Shown: piece by piece, positions 36,536 to 51,500 of the stretch
Layout of the letters: each line of letters begins with the position of its first letter
Position numbering within the stretch: position 1 is the first letter of the stretch
From: Phoebastria nigripes
Lineage: Eukaryota; Chordata; Aves; Procellariiformes; Diomedeidae
NCBI GenBank assembly: GCA_035582835.1
Contig: JAYKAV010000778.1
Location: forward strand, 4,610,894-4,674,893
Reading direction: 5' to 3'
DNA length: 64,000 nt
The notes under the pieces: model-generated
Database searches by the model: none
Told to the model about the DNA's origin: nothing
The model's input: the letters and a program-made list of their open reading frames with translations, nothing else
Made by a program: the position numbers and the translations under genes

Positions 36536-39500
36536 GTAAGTGATTTTTAACACTGTGTACAATTAAGTAGAAATAAATTAAAAGACCCTGTAGTTGCTGT
36601 ATTATTTGAACGTTTTCTTACTTATTATTATTTGAACATTTTACACATTTTAAAACAGGTATTATACACTCACCAAAAAATGAAAAAATCAAAAACGTGG
36701 CAAGATGGAATTCTGAGGATTAGACCTGGCGGAAATAAGGTGAATAACTCAGATTTAATACCGCTGGATTTAATATCATCTGCTACTGCTGGACTGTCAG
36801 TGGCAATCTAGTTGATCCGTGAAATAAAATTATTTAAAATTCTATTTTTTCATTGCAGGCTGTCTTGTTTGATGATAAAGGACAATGTTTGGAGAGTATT
36901 TTTATAAAATCTCAGGTATATTTTGTGTGGAGGGTGGTTTTTTTATGCTTGACTGTGGTTTGTGTTTCAGGAAGCATTTCAAACTCTTGTTTGGTAACTA
37001 AGGTGGTACTTTTTCTTATTGTGGATATGAAAGTCTGCCTCAATGCAAATAATGGAAAGCGAAAACAGCTTCTATTTATTGATAAGTCTTATTGCTTTTC
37101 CAGAACCAATGTAGAGGTTTTATGGAATTTTATTGCTTTGGGTAAAAGCAGTGTATTACAGCGATATATTAAATAAGCTCAACTTGAAGCTAAGTGCTAA
37201 TGCTTTCTAGTATATGTATATTTTAATCTAAGTATTTCTATGGCAGCTGTGATATACTGGGTGTAAATTTTCTGAAACTTTTACATATAAGTATTTAGAA
37301 GACTGTATTTATTTAGAAGACTGTTACTGTTTCTTGTATAGCACTATTACGTACACACTGCTGCCTTCTCTTCTCTAGGTGAACGCTGGAGATAATTTAG
37401 AAAGTGAACGATATTTGATCACAGTTGAAGCGGTAAAAGTGAATGAAAAATCTTTTGACGATCAGCCAAGGAAAGCAGAAACTCCCACAGTGGATACAAA
37501 TGGGGTAAAACCTGGTGGTCTGCCTCCAAGACATCTGTCTGTCGGCTTGAAAAGGAAGTTTACAGTATGTCTTTGTTTCGAAAGTTATGTCTGATGTTAA
37601 CATGCATTTTAAAACACAAAGGGCACATCATTTAATGAATGGTAAATCTATAGATAATGTCGTCCTGGTTTTTTGGAACTGTAAGAGCNAGAACGTGTTA
37701 CGTGTAGCTGTTTTTTCCAGAGTTTACTAAATCTGTTTGGCTTAGCAGGATTGCTATTGCTAAGGCTGCAGTGAAAATCGCAAGGGCTTGAGATTATTTC
37801 TATACACCTGTGGAATCGTCATGTGCTACTTGATCAGAATATATTTTATGGAGTGTGCCCTCTTTTCAACATTTCATTACAAAATGCGAAGTTGATTTCT
37901 GAGTAGAATTAATTTAAAATATCTCTCCTAGGGTTTCCAAGGGCCGCGCCAAGTTGAAAAGAAAATATCAACAGTGGAAGATGGAGAAAAACCAACAATA
38001 TTGCCTTTATCTAAGCAATGTCAGAGTACTTTTCCATCCAAGTTTTATATTACCTCTCCGTTATTTTCTACGATTTGCAAGAAGGATGCAGAAACAAATC
38101 TACCTGCAGACTTTCATGAAGATGCGTGTAGGGATAATGATAGGGAACGCGTGTCTGTCTCCTCACTGCTTTCAGCTCCGTTTCTTGACAGAGGTGAGGA
38201 GACAGAGAAGCAGAACTCCGATCAGTCCATTGTGAAGCCAGAATCACCTCTAATTACTGGGCACGCCAAATCTAGTAGTCAGACAGCCGGTCACGGGGCA
38301 GCGTCACACAACATCAGGAGCACAGCACAGATAATAGCTCTTTTGAAGTCTAAACCAACACAAGGATGCACAGAGCAAACAACGTCTGAAGCCACAGAAT
38401 GTCTTTCTAGGTTTCAGGCATCAGAAAACGCAGATAGTTTATATAACAAAAAAAGCACAGTCCTACCTGCTTTTTCAGGCAGCCCTGCCAAAACACTCAT
38501 TCAAAATATTCAGCACCTGCCTTTTATGAAGGGAACTGTAAATGATAAAAAGGAATGGAATGCTGAAATGCTTCTAAATTTAGCTGAACAACCTTGCGAT
38601 AAAGAAGTCGCAGGACAGAGACATGGCAAAAAGGCAAATAAATTAAGTCAAGATTTACAAGATCCCTGCCATACAAATAGTTGCTTCCTACCTGAATCCA
38701 CCATAAGCGGAATGAGTGACAGTCAGTTTGTCCCTTCCTCAGGTGACGTTTCGTGTTCAGCAAGTCCAATCACCTTTGAAAAAAATCTCTCCAGATACAG
38801 GGAGCGTTCAGTGACTAACGGTCTTAAGGAGAATTCATCTGTGAAGTTGCAAAGTGAGCTTCAGCCAAGACAAAATTCAGAAAGAGTGCCCAGTGACCTG
38901 GAGCTCTCTGTGGATGTAACATTGACTGAAATTGGAATTGTAAAGGAGGAATTAAGTACGCATGGCAAAGACTCTGGTCCAGATGAACAGGTGATGGAGG
39001 TTAACTTTAATCTAATGGAGGCTTTTGATTTTAATGACACAGACAATGAAGACCCGTGTGAAAGAGATGTGAATGAGCTCACTGGAGACAGGCTTTCACA
39101 AAGTCCAGATCGCTTCAAGGGAGGAGATGTAGCACAAAATAGCGCGTTGAGACTTCATTCTCGCTGTGAAGTAGTGACACACAGTAAAAACGAAGAAGTC
39201 AAATGTTCAATATTTGACCGAGAGAATGATGGAAATCACTGCACTGAGGGTATAGCATCTCAGCTTTGTGACAACAATGTCAGATATACAAGAACAACTG
39301 CAGAAGACTCTGCAAACCAGACCAGAATTGAAGTGGAACTTTTGGGTGACGGACGCAACGTAAAAGAGATTAATGAAAGTCAATTAAGCATTGAGGCCAC
39401 AAACAGTAAGAAGGATCTCGATGGCTGCGCAGCACGTACCATTAATGGCATGTCATGGATAAAAAGCAAGCACTCTGATCTTTTGCCTGGTGACACAAAT

Positions 39501-42500
39501 GTTAATGAATGTCACCCTAAAACCAGTATGTTTGAGAAAACTGAAAGTCTTTCATGTATTTCTACCAGCAGAATAATTTCTGCAATGGACGAAAGAACCG
39601 AAGGAGATGTTATACAGCTTGGATGCGTGAAATCCCGAGATGTTGATTTAGAACGCTTCCAGGGTACGAAGAGTGATGACATTAAACCAGGTAGTCCTTT
39701 GCTGGCTTTGGCACAAAAATCAGATCCTAGCTATGGCTCATTCCAATATATTGCAGAAGACCATCNAAAGGTATTTGGCATTTCACATAGGGAAGATACT
39801 GTCATTTCCAGAAGTTCTATCTATCCTTTAGGAAAAGGCCCTTCATCTCCAGAGGAAACAGCAATAGGTGAAACTGAGTTTGAAAATGCAGAGAGCATGA
39901 ATGCCTTTCATGAAGCCTGCAAAGGTGAAAGAATAGGAATGGATTGCCTGAAATGCACGGCAATGGCTGAAAATTCATCAGATCTTCCTGATTTGGTAAA
40001 CAGTATCGCTCTTCTAAGAGCTTTGACTCGACATAGCACAGCATTAGAAAGCTTACAAAAGATGGAGGAAAATAATAGCATATTATATGAAGCAGAGACT
40101 TCTAAAGAAATATTTGAACCCCTTGTGAAAGATGAAGGTTAGGTCAGCTTCTATTTTAAAGTGAATTCTGTGTGACTGTACCTATTTGACTTCTGTACTC
40201 TTATCTCTCTTGCTGGACAATTTATATTCAGAAATCATACTTTTGGAGCGATGCGTTACGAAGGTTCCCTCCTGCAATTTTTAGCGTTTAAAGCAACAAT
40301 GTGGGCTCCAAGTTTGTGTCTTTGTTTGCTTTAGTTCAGTTAAATCCTAACTGGGCAATTATTCGCATGGGTAAGGTTTGTGAGCACAGTAAATATTCAG
40401 ATGTTTTCATGTAAAAAGAATACTGTAACTGTAACTTATTATGCTTTTCCATCTCTTGTAGCTGTAGAACAGTTTACAGAAATGCCTTACTCGGAAAGTA
40501 TACAGACATCTTCCTGTTCATACTTTGATTCTTCTGGCCCTATGGTAACCCATTTTTGACTACGTATATCTATCTGTACAAGATAAATTCATTTTCCACC
40601 AGGCTTCTTGAATAAAATCCTTGGCTTATGAAACTATAGAGGTTGAGCTAGAAATTGCTTAGAGGCATCGACTAAGCAGCTGATAGTAAACAGAAGATGT
40701 CCTCTTGCAGATCCTATTGCCAATAAATGTTCAGGAGGTCTCATGTATGACAAGAAACTTAATGCAAATTGTAATATTTAGTTATGTTTAATATCACGTT
40801 AGTATGTCTGGTACTTCTCCTTCCCTACCCCATCTTCTTTTACCATCTATTTTTTCTTTTCTTTCACTATCTCTTTGAATGCATGGCTTTCCTAGGAATT
40901 TTAGCACTTGGGTTGAAATATACTGGCAAATCTGTTTGTGCTTGATGCTTCACATTGATTTTTGTGCAATGCTATTAACAGTCTTTTTCTTCCAATCTGT
41001 CCAAAGTGAAAGAAAGATTTTAGATTAAATTCTTCTCTTTTTCCTGTCCCATTTGAAAAGCAAACATAGTTTCTTATCCTATCATGGATTGTTCTGGCTT
41101 CCAAATAAAAAGCCTGTAATTTCAAATGCTTTCTCTTGTATAAACACAAGGGATTTCTTAGCTTAACTTTTCACTTTAAATCGTTATTAAATTGTTAGAC
41201 CAATTAGCTTTTGATACTTTTATATGCAGCCCAACTGTACGGACAATTTATTACAGAAAACAGAGGCATGTATTCTACCAATAGCAGCNGCCCAAAGACA
41301 CCTTAGGACATCTGACTGCCAACCAAAGGTACAATTTCTGTGGAATTGAAGTATAGTGAATAGTGTTTCTTAAATTTCAATTCAATGGTTTACTATTTGC
41401 AATATATTACAGTAAGTCCTAATAAATATTTAACCGGTCTCATAATGGGCTTCTCGTCACTTTTTAGTACATTTCTCTGTGGGCAGTTTTCCATTGCNAG
41501 TTTTAAACTCAAATTTTACAATACGAAAAGAAGACTAAACATACTACATCAGAATATCGATTTTCTGTTGACAGAGATTTGTGCAAAAACTTTATTGCTG
41601 CTGAGTTGCAGGAGTGCAAGAGAAAGGAAGAGAAAAGCATAGATTGTCTTTTTTTTTGTTCTGCACTTTTCCAACTGATTACTTTTGTTGCATGTATGAA
41701 AAGTACCTTTATTGACTGTAGATTATTCCAGAACGGTACTTATTTTCAGTTAATGATAATTCCAATATATCGCGTAGCCTGTTGCGTTTCAAGGGCACCA
41801 AGTAAAGGGATCAGCAGCTAGTGAGGTAATGTTGAGAGCTCCCTGCACACAGCTAGGATGGCGGCAGTACCCAGATAATACGGAGTTTGCAGCCGAGACA
41901 TTTTTGTCACCCCTGTTTTCAAGCAATTACGCCCTTTCTGACTTCAGACAGGTAAAGCAATTTTTTCGAAATTATTCATACTAACCTTAGTGCAAGAAAG
42001 TATCCTGTAAATGTAGGATAAAAGAGAGTTCATTTTTAGAATACTACAATTGTATCAAAATCACTGAGAACAGAACGTAGTGCTTTGTGGTTAAAACTTG
42101 GCAGTTAGACAATTATTTTTACTCATCTTTGTCATAGGAGTATGCATTTGCAAGATGTAACTTTTTTTTTTTTCCTCCGATCACTTTCACTTTGAAAAAT
42201 GTACATGGTCATAATGTGTGATATTAAACAGAGAGATTTCTTCTAGAGAAAAGTGGCAGAGGGCTTTTATAATGATTGTTTCCTGGTGTTAGCAGTATAA
42301 TATTCACCTTAACTGGATTTGAAATTCGGCATGTGTTAGAGAGTTCCAAAGCAAGGGTTAAAACTTTCTTTCTTGGATTATGATTCTGTTCCTTCTGGAT
42401 GCAAAGAAACATGGCATGCAACGTTAAATAAAGTATTTTTTTTCTAATGCACTACGTATTTCGGTATTTAAAATAAGGGAAGAAAATTGATATTTCATTT

Positions 42501-45500
42501 TTTACTTCCAGAATGGGCTAGACATACTGAAGAATTGTATCTAGAAATAAGATTTAGAAATAAGATGTTTAGAAATAAGATTCACACAAAGATGATAATT
42601 ATATAAGCAGGTTAATTTCTAACAAGTTTTTGCTTACACTTTTTTGGTAAAGTCTCCAGGTTCAAGAAGTCCTCATGAGGATGAGATCAACTTTATCAGA
42701 GAAGAGAATTTTCAAAAGAAGTCTAACATTATTAAAGAGTCAAGAATAGATCAGGCCCGTAAGTGAAAGTAGAGGTAGAATGGCAGCAATTGGCCTCAGA
42801 ACAATTATTCTGCATGACTTCTGTCCTTTGCGTATTTTTCCTAGCATTGGCATTGAATGTGTATTCTGAAGTTCCACCATGGACAATGTCAGGCTCACCT
42901 TCGCGTTCTGATTTGAGACAAACGCAGTGGACTTCATGGGAACCTGACGAGGTGTGAATTGACTGTCTCTTCTCGATCTTTTTGGCTTTATTTCCTGTGT
43001 GTTGATGGTAGCAATTTCTCATTTTTGAAACTGTTTTATCTCAACTCTGAGAGACTTTTCAATTGTTTAGAATGATGAGAGAGAGAATAGTGACAAAAGA
43101 GCTATAATAAAGTTTTTTTTCCAGTCATTCACTTGACATGTTAATTCTTCATCTGTAGATGCTTTCATCAGTAGAACTGACTTCCTCGCTTGATCCAGAC
43201 TCTACAATTTCTCCAGCTTCAGGAAGTGAGGAAACTATTGGAGACATCCAGGAGCCCCTGATACACAGGATCTCGCCAAGTGAACCGGAAATTTTTTTCA
43301 GTAAGAAATTATAGTTTATAATTGCACTTTACAATATTTTTGCTAGAAAATCTTTGAGGATTTTTGAAGCACAGTGAGTTGCACTACAAAAGACAGTTAC
43401 CCTCGGCGCTGAAATACACTAAGATACATCTGGGTAACTACAGTTTGATTTGTGTTTGTCACACGTTTTACATAGGGAGGTGTGTTACTTTTTTTAACCA
43501 CGATTTTAAATAGTGTTTTCCAAATCAACTGAATTAGCCTTGAATTCCATGCTCCCCGCCCCCCAATTATATTCTCCTGAAAGAGGCTTCAGAAGAGTGA
43601 TTTAATTTTCTAAAGAAAAATCAGCTTCTAGTTTGGGGGGAAAAAAAGGCTGTAAGCTAAGCTTCTCATTCATACTAATGTTTTCATTTATTTACCTGCT
43701 TTTAGTTTTCTTCCATATTCACCTGTCCTCTGACCCACTTCCAGTTGACACCTATCAGTGACTGTCATTTGTTATTGATAGTGAATTTAGTCAAAAGGAT
43801 GCTTGTGGTACTAGAAGCCTATTTATCTACAGTGGTTAATATTAATTTACACAGTTTTGTGGGTGATCTTTTTGGAAAAAGGAGCAAATGTTAAGCTGTT
43901 TTCCAGTTGGCAGCTGTCACTGACCTACCAAGAATATCAGATTAATGACCTCCAAGACACAATAATGTTTAAATAATTTCTACCAAACATTTTCGTTTAT
44001 ACAAGTAGAGCGCCTACAGAAATGTGTTCTGAATATAGGGATTTAAGTATTAAAAGAATCACAGTTGAAATGACTCATGTCATCTGGAAATTGAGTGTGG
44101 TACTGCACAGGCACGATACAAAGAGCTTGCCAATTAGAAGACAGGGTGTAAAAGGAAGAACTTAGAATTCTTTCCTTATCTTAGTTTTTTGTACATCTGA
44201 AGTTAACGTGCCATCCGTAAGTGCTACAAGTTGCTTGTAAGACGTATTTGCCCTACAGCACGGGAGAAACCCAGCTATCCAGAGGAATGCAACCTCTCAA
44301 GATTCAAACCCACAGTTAAACCACGAACTCCATTTGTCACTCTTCCTGCCACTGAGAAGATTCCTGACGCAGTTTATCCAACTGACAGCGAGGAGGTCCA
44401 GCAATCTTTCGGCTCTTCAGTAGTCAATTTATGCAACAAGTCAGCGGTATCTCCTGTTAGTGCTTTTGGCCCTGAGGACAGAAATTATGAAACCTCTGTG
44501 TTTGGAGAGTATACGGAAGACAGACAAAGGGAATCTGTACAACCAGCGTTCCCTAATGTGACTTCACAATATAGACAAAGCAAGTGGCTAAAATATCAAA
44601 ACACTGCTCAGTGTGACTTGATAACTCAAAACAGCGTTGATAGGGAAGTGACTGATGACACCTGTGCTGAGAACGTCCTCGGAATGCCGCTGGGTGACAC
44701 AGGAGAGAGCAGTGCTGTGAATAAAAGCGCTCCCGGCTCTGCGCCTCTACTGACAGCAAAGAGCACGCTTGGTAAATGCTGTGCAAATACCAGCAACCAA
44801 GATTTGATTTCAGAGAGGAAGTTACTTTCCCTGCACTTAAGTCAGACACCTTTGGCTGAAGCAACACAAAAGGTGTTAAGTCATCTGAGCTGCCACACTG
44901 TAACAGGAGACGGCCAGGTGTGTAACTGTTCAAGCAAATACAGTTATAAGTGACAGAAACACATTTTTTTTGGACAGAGTAACTGCATTTATCTGATTTC
45001 CTGCAAGATATTATCAGTCTGATTGGATGAAATGTTTCTACATACGCAGTAACACAAAAGAGTCTCAGCTACAGAACAGCAGCTGCTAATGTATTTTTTT
45101 AAGTGCTGTGACTAATCCTTTGTACAGGTAACTCCTTGGCGCACACAGTGCCAGATTCAGATTTTTAATCTGAATGTTGATGGCAGGAAGATGAAATAAA
45201 AGCTATTGGGCTGTTTTGTCATCTATAATTGGTAAGAACGTGTTTTCAAGAAGTGTTTTTCTTAATTGTGAAATCAGCATCGTTTTAATGAACACCCATA
45301 TCTTGCTTCAAAGCATAGACTCTGATTTTAAAATATTTTAAATTTCTTCAGTTTTAATTGTGGAAAAGTAAGTTATGGCATTGAATAAGCACCTAAAAAA
45401 TTAGCACAGCTGTTTGTGACCAGTAGACTGTCTTAAACAAATGGAGTAAATTGGAAAAAAACCCAAACCAACCACAAGTCAAGTTTTGAAAGCTGTCAAA

Positions 45501-48500
45501 TGGCTGTGTTTGAGAGTTAATGAAAATGTTAGATTTTCCTTTTTTCTTTTGATGCAAACTTAGTATGCTGTGTTTTCTAGTTCTTTAAAACTATTTGTAC
45601 AGTAAAATATTAATGTGAAATAGAGGTGTGGAAATGACTAGTATATTTCATATACACACTGGTATACACATTGTCTGTGTTTGTTTATATATATATATAT
45701 ATATATAAAAAAATATGTAAATCCATATATATTGGCTTTTAAAAAGCTTATGAAGAGAGTTATCATTATGATGCCCGCTGCAGTGTAGATAGGTGGAAGA
45801 AGCTCCTCGGGACTAGCTGGGATGGCAGGCACAGGGATAGCTTGTGGTATGCACACTTTCCCCAGAGCTCTCTAGTCTGGTTTTTCCTTCCCTAGCCTTG
45901 TACTACCTTTGCTATAGTTTCATCTGATGGATTTATTTCTGTGCAGAAATGGTGTTAAAAATGGGGTTTGTGTGCTCCTTCCCCATGTCTAGGGCTGAAA
46001 ACATGATTCTGAATTACATCATTTACTCTAAAGCCTTTGAGAGTATTACCTGTGTTATTATAAATGCAGGCTGTTTGTCAAGGGGCACATTTTACCTTCA
46101 TGGTACATCCTGAACGGTAGTCCAAGCTNTGTGCTGTAGCTCCAGGTGTACTTAATTTTACTCCTATTGGCAGTCCTATCGAATACATGCTCCTGGACTT
46201 AGAGTTAACAAAGTCTGCAAACATTTGTGGTGAAGGGGATTTGAATTTTGCTTTTAGAAAACTGATTCTTCGTTGACAGTCTTCATGTTGAAACTTCTGG
46301 TTGCAGAATGAGGCCCTGAATTTCTTCTATTTAGTTGTACTTATTAATGAGAGCACAATATATGAAAGCAAAAAAGGAAAAAGAGGAGAAAAATTGACAG
46401 GTTTTGGCATATCTGTACAGTAGCCATTTATCCAAATTTGTCTCATCCAGGGTTTTGCAAGTTTTAACGGTTTATTTTTCCGGTTTTTTAGGACATAACG
46501 ATTTCTGAGTTGTCTTTTCCTAATGCGGATAAAGTAAAATATGCTAATCTTCCTAAAAGAAAGATTTCCATACCAACTGTGTTTCAGTCTCACGTTCACT
46601 ACAAACAGATTTTTAAAGCTGCTCTGACAGGTACGTCTAACACCATGCTATGTAAAATGCTGTCATTTTTAAACGGTGCATTTCTGAGGCTTCACAAAGC
46701 AGGATGAGAGGCAGAGAGATCATCAACATCATCTATTGGAACAACTGTGTGCATTTGGTTTTGGATATATATACTGAAATATATTCAGTGTATACCCAAA
46801 TTGCAAAGACAGACCAAAGGACCAGTACACTTCTGTTCAGCTATGTAACCTTGTGCCTGTTCGCCAGTCTTTAGATTCCTAGCTAAGGCTTTTTTTTTTT
46901 TTTTTTTTNNNNNNNNNNNNNNNNNNNNNNNNNNNNNNNNNNNNNNNNNNNNNNNNNNNNNNNNNNNNNNNNNNNNNNNNNNNNNNNNNNNNNNNNNNNN
47001 NNNNNNNNNNNNNNNNNNNNNNNNNNNNNNNNNNNNNNNNNNNNNNNNNNNNNNNNNNNNNNNNNNNNNNNNNNNNNNNNNNNNNNNNNNNNNNNNNNNN
47101 NNNNNNNNNNNNNNNNNNNNNNNNNNNNNNNNNNNNNNNNNNNNNNNNNNNNNNNNNNNNNNNNNNNNNNNNNNNNNNNNNNNNNNNNNNNNNNNNNNNN
47201 NNNNNNNNNNNNNNNNNNNNNNNNNNNNNNNNNNNNNNNNNNNNNNNNNNNNNNNNNNNNNNNNNNNNNNNNNNNNNNNNNNNNNNNNNNNNNNNNNNNN
47301 NNNNNNNNNNNNNNNNNNNNNNNNNNNNNNNNNNNNNNNNNNNNNNNNNNNNNNNNNNNNNNNNNNNNNNNNNNNNNNNNNNNNNNNNNNNNNNNNNNNN
47401 NNNNNNNNNNNNNNNNNNNNNNNNNNNNNNNNNNNNNNNNNNNNNNNNNNNNNNNNNNNNNNNNNNNNNNNNNNNNNNNNNNNNNNNNNNNNNNNNNNNN
47501 NNNNNNNNNNNNNNNNNNNNNNNNNNNNNNNNNNNNNNNNNNNNNNNNNNNNNNNNNNNNNNNNNNNNNNNNNNNNNNNNNNNNNNNNNNNNNNNNNNNN
47601 NNNNNNNNNNNNNNNNNNNNNNNNNNNNNNNNNNNNNNNNNNNNNNNNNNNNNNNNNNNNNNNNNNNNNNNNNNNNNNNNNNNNNNNNNNNNNNNNNNNN
47701 NNNNNNNNNNNNNNNNNNNNNNNNNNNNNNNNNNNNNNNNNNNNNNNNNNNNNNNNNNNNNNNNNNNNNNNNNNNNNNNNNNNNNNNNNNNNNNNNNNNN
47801 NNNNNNNNNNNNNNNNNNNNNNNNNNNNNNNNNNNNNNNNNNNNNNNNNNNNNNNNNNNNNNNNNNNNNNNNNNNNNNNNNNNNNNNNCCTTTTCCCCTC
47901 CCTTCCTAGGGTCGTTTGTTCTATACCTGTGATGCCCCAAAAGCTGAGCAGTGTTCGTTTTTCAAGTGGATAGAAGATGTGAACCCCACACAGATAAAAT
48001 CCAGGCCTAGCGTAGTGCTTCATGATATAAAAAGTATTGGGACGTACCTCAGAAGTCAAAAGATTTCTCTCTATGAGGGATGCCAGCTTTTGGTGAGGTA
48101 TTCTGAAACGCTACGCGCCTTTCACAAGTGCTATGTGAATTGCGGGATTTATAAATATTCCAGTAGCCCTGGATTTCAGTAGCATTTAACAGACACTTTC
48201 ACTAACTATGTTTAAAGAGGCTACAGTTCTGTGTAGAAATGTAAAAGGAATAATATTCACAGCAATGGCACTTCAGGTCGGCGCTCTTTTCAGCAAGAAT
48301 CAAAACTGCTTACCAGCAACTTGATCAATTGCTTAATGAAATCCCTTATGATTGTTGCATTTGAATTACTGTGCATTTAATCTTTCGTAAGAGAATTTGA
48401 TTTATTCTCTTAGTGATTCTAATTTTAATGTTTGAAGTTGTATCGAAGGCTATTCTGTGCTGCTTAGCTGTAGGGGAAACAATTTAATTATGGCTGAATA

Positions 48501-51500
48501 TGAGAGAAGTATTTTGCAGTCAAGATAAATATATTTAACACTTGGTAATGTAAGATGATGAACAACCACCAAGATCTGAGCTGGATAATTTGGTCCAATC
48601 TGTGGAGCTTTCTTATTTTTGGTGGTGAATCCAAAATGTGCCAATTGTTTACATACTTTTTCTTAAACTTACAATTTAACAGGAAAGCCTTTGAAATTCA
48701 AACACAGCGGTGTAGTAAGTTCAAGAAATTTATGAATACACCTGCGAGATTTGATGGTGATTCCAAAAACAAATTATACCTCAAACTAAGCAGAAAGGAG
48801 CACTATTCTCTCTATAGCAAAGGTAAGCAAATCTTAAGCATCGGCAGAATTGTCCATGTTATGTTGTGCCTTTTTAAAGTTTTAATTTGTAATCTAAAGA
48901 GAAAAACAGAATCCTATTTTTCAACTCCTGACAACCCTGGTAATTCAATTCTTATTCTAGAAGGGCAACAAAGTATCTCATTAATTCATCTTTTCTTGTA
49001 AACGTTCAACTACCTTAGAAAAATACAAATTCCATGTTCTTGGGTTTGGAGTGTATTAAATCTGTGAATCATGAAGTTTCAGGAAAGCCCAGTATTCAAA
49101 TAGATAATATATAAGGAAAACTTGACATAAAAATTGGTGTTTCAGTAGCTGTTGCGTATCTCTTCTAAATTATTGGAACGTCACAAAGTTGGAGGACGTT
49201 CAGTGATTTGATCCAGATACTCTCAATAGTTCATTTCACTTCAGTAATTTTTGAATTGATACCCGTATCTTCATAGTTTGTTCACTTTGTTGAAAACGAT
49301 ACAAAGGAAATTAGGCAGAAACAAACGTGTTTGTCTGTGCACACTTTACGTACAGACTGAAATGTTCTAACAAATCGGGGTTTTATAACTTTAAAGTCTG
49401 AAGCTCTGCATGGGCAAAACTTTTACTTGCGTATGATAATTTTTGATCATTTTTGTTACAGGCAAATATATATGCAGCGTTATTGCTCCTAACTCTGTAA
49501 TCTCCCTTGCTGTGCTCTGCAACATATGGTACGGGAGTAGTGTAGTAAGCTTGAGTTTCATCAGGTGTGCCAAATAAAACAGAACGTTTGCAGGCTCCAG
49601 TATGTGTTGGTTTTGAAAGGGAAGGGAAAACGTACATTTATTTCAGTACTTGCTATTCTTTGGCAAAAGTGTGGTTAACTAGATTTGTAGTATACTTCAG
49701 TGATTTGTTCCAAATACTCTCAAAATTGATAATACTTCAGATTTGTCAGAAGCCAAACGCTGCTAAGTGCACCAGGAGAGAACTTACAGTTACCATCAAT
49801 TTCAGACAGTAAGTACTAGAAGAATTATTTATTCGTTCTTTTAGAACTGAACTAANGCTTACTTAGGACTTTCTAATACCCCCTACTTTCACGTTAGCAG
49901 GGGTTTAATTTGCAGCATAGCAAATGCTGAGCTACTTTGTCCAGCTTCATTTTCTTTAAAGGACAACAGTAGAAGAAGCTTATGAGAACTCTCTATTTTT
50001 TCTTTTGACAGATGATATTTGGGTTGTTTCGAAGACTCTGAACTTTGATCCCCTTGATACTTTCATTGCAAGTAGTGCTTTCTTTGGACCATCTTCCAAC
50101 AACGAAGTAGAATTACTACCACTGAAAGGCTATTGTCCCTCAAACTGGAGATCAAATAGTGAGTTCTACACCAAATAATTCAAAATTGTGGGAAACAACT
50201 ATCGAGGGGAAAAATCTGGCCAGCAATGAAGGATGAGATTAGAATTTCTCAAATCTAATACATGATTTTATTCACAGTATTTTTTTTCCTTGTATTTTTG
50301 AATATGTAATTCAAATACGGTGCTTAATGCAATTAAACCTGCAAAGTAGCTGGTAAGAAATTCTAAATGGGTGATGAAGAAATGAGAACAATACAAATAA
50401 TGTGGTAAATAATATAATATAGAATGCAAATTGACTGTCAGAGTGTAGGTAACAGGAACCTGGAGTACTGCGTTCAGCTCTGGGGCCCCCAACATAAGAA
50501 GGACATGGACCTGTTGGAGCGAGTCCAGAGGAGGGACACGAAGATGATCAGAGGGCTGGAGCACCTCTCCTATGATAACAGGCTGAGAGTTGGGGTTGTT
50601 CAGCCTGCAGAAGAGAAGGCTCNGGCAGACCTTTCCGGCAGCTTTCCAGTACCTGAAGGGGGCCTACAGGAAAGCTGGAGAGGGACTTCTTACGAGGGCA
50701 TGTAGTGATAGGACAAGGGGTAATGGCCTTAAACTGAAAGAGGGTAGATTGAGATTAGATATAAGGAAGAAATTCTTCACTATGAGGGTGGTGAGGCACT
50801 GGAACAGGTTGCCCAGAGAAGTTGTGGATGCCCCATCCCTGGAAGTGTTCAAGGGCAGGTTGGATGGGGCTCTGAGCAACCCGGTCTAGTGGAAGGTGTC
50901 CCTGCCCGTGGCAGGGGGGTTGGAACTAGGTGATCTTTAAGGTCCCTTCCAACCCAAACCATTCTATGATTCTATGAATATGCTGTTACTGTCGTTGAAA
51001 AACAAACAAACAGAAACCCCAAACAACTCACTGCGGAAAATTTGTATTTATATAAAAAGCCATGTATTAATTCTGTNATTTGGCTGTCCCGACGTTCCTT
51101 TCTGTGCCTTTGTTGCTACAGTCTAGAATGACTAAAAAATCGGTGTGTCAAAATTCAGAAAAAACAAATCTGTCTAGTAGTTATTTTCATCATTGTATTT
51201 TAAAAAGCAAGTATTACTAAACCTAGCACTGTTGGTTTTTAATGAACTGCTGACCTTTTTGTTCTTTAGCAAGCTGTTCCCAACTAAGTTGCAGCCATCC
51301 TTCTTTTTGGTTTTAACATTTTTGTTTGGGTATTTTTGTAATACTTTGTCATCAGTGTTTTGGAAACAGTAAGGTTAGTGGGCCTTAAGTGCAGAGAGAG
51401 ACAGTGTGGGTCTGCTATAGATGTCACAGAAAAATGACAAATGTGCTGCCAAACATGATGCAAAAGTTTCTTATTTTTGCTGTTGAATTGAGCTAAAGTT

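Noticed and set aside
37954..38235. Second plus-strand frame overlapping the ZGRF1 giant exon
   Set aside because: It is a shifted-frame shadow of the real exon, which reads 735 codons in the correct frame.
46785..48059. Minus-strand open frames of 424 and 353 codons
   Set aside because: They are open only because they run through the 980 undetermined bases. The flanking readable parts have no protein features.
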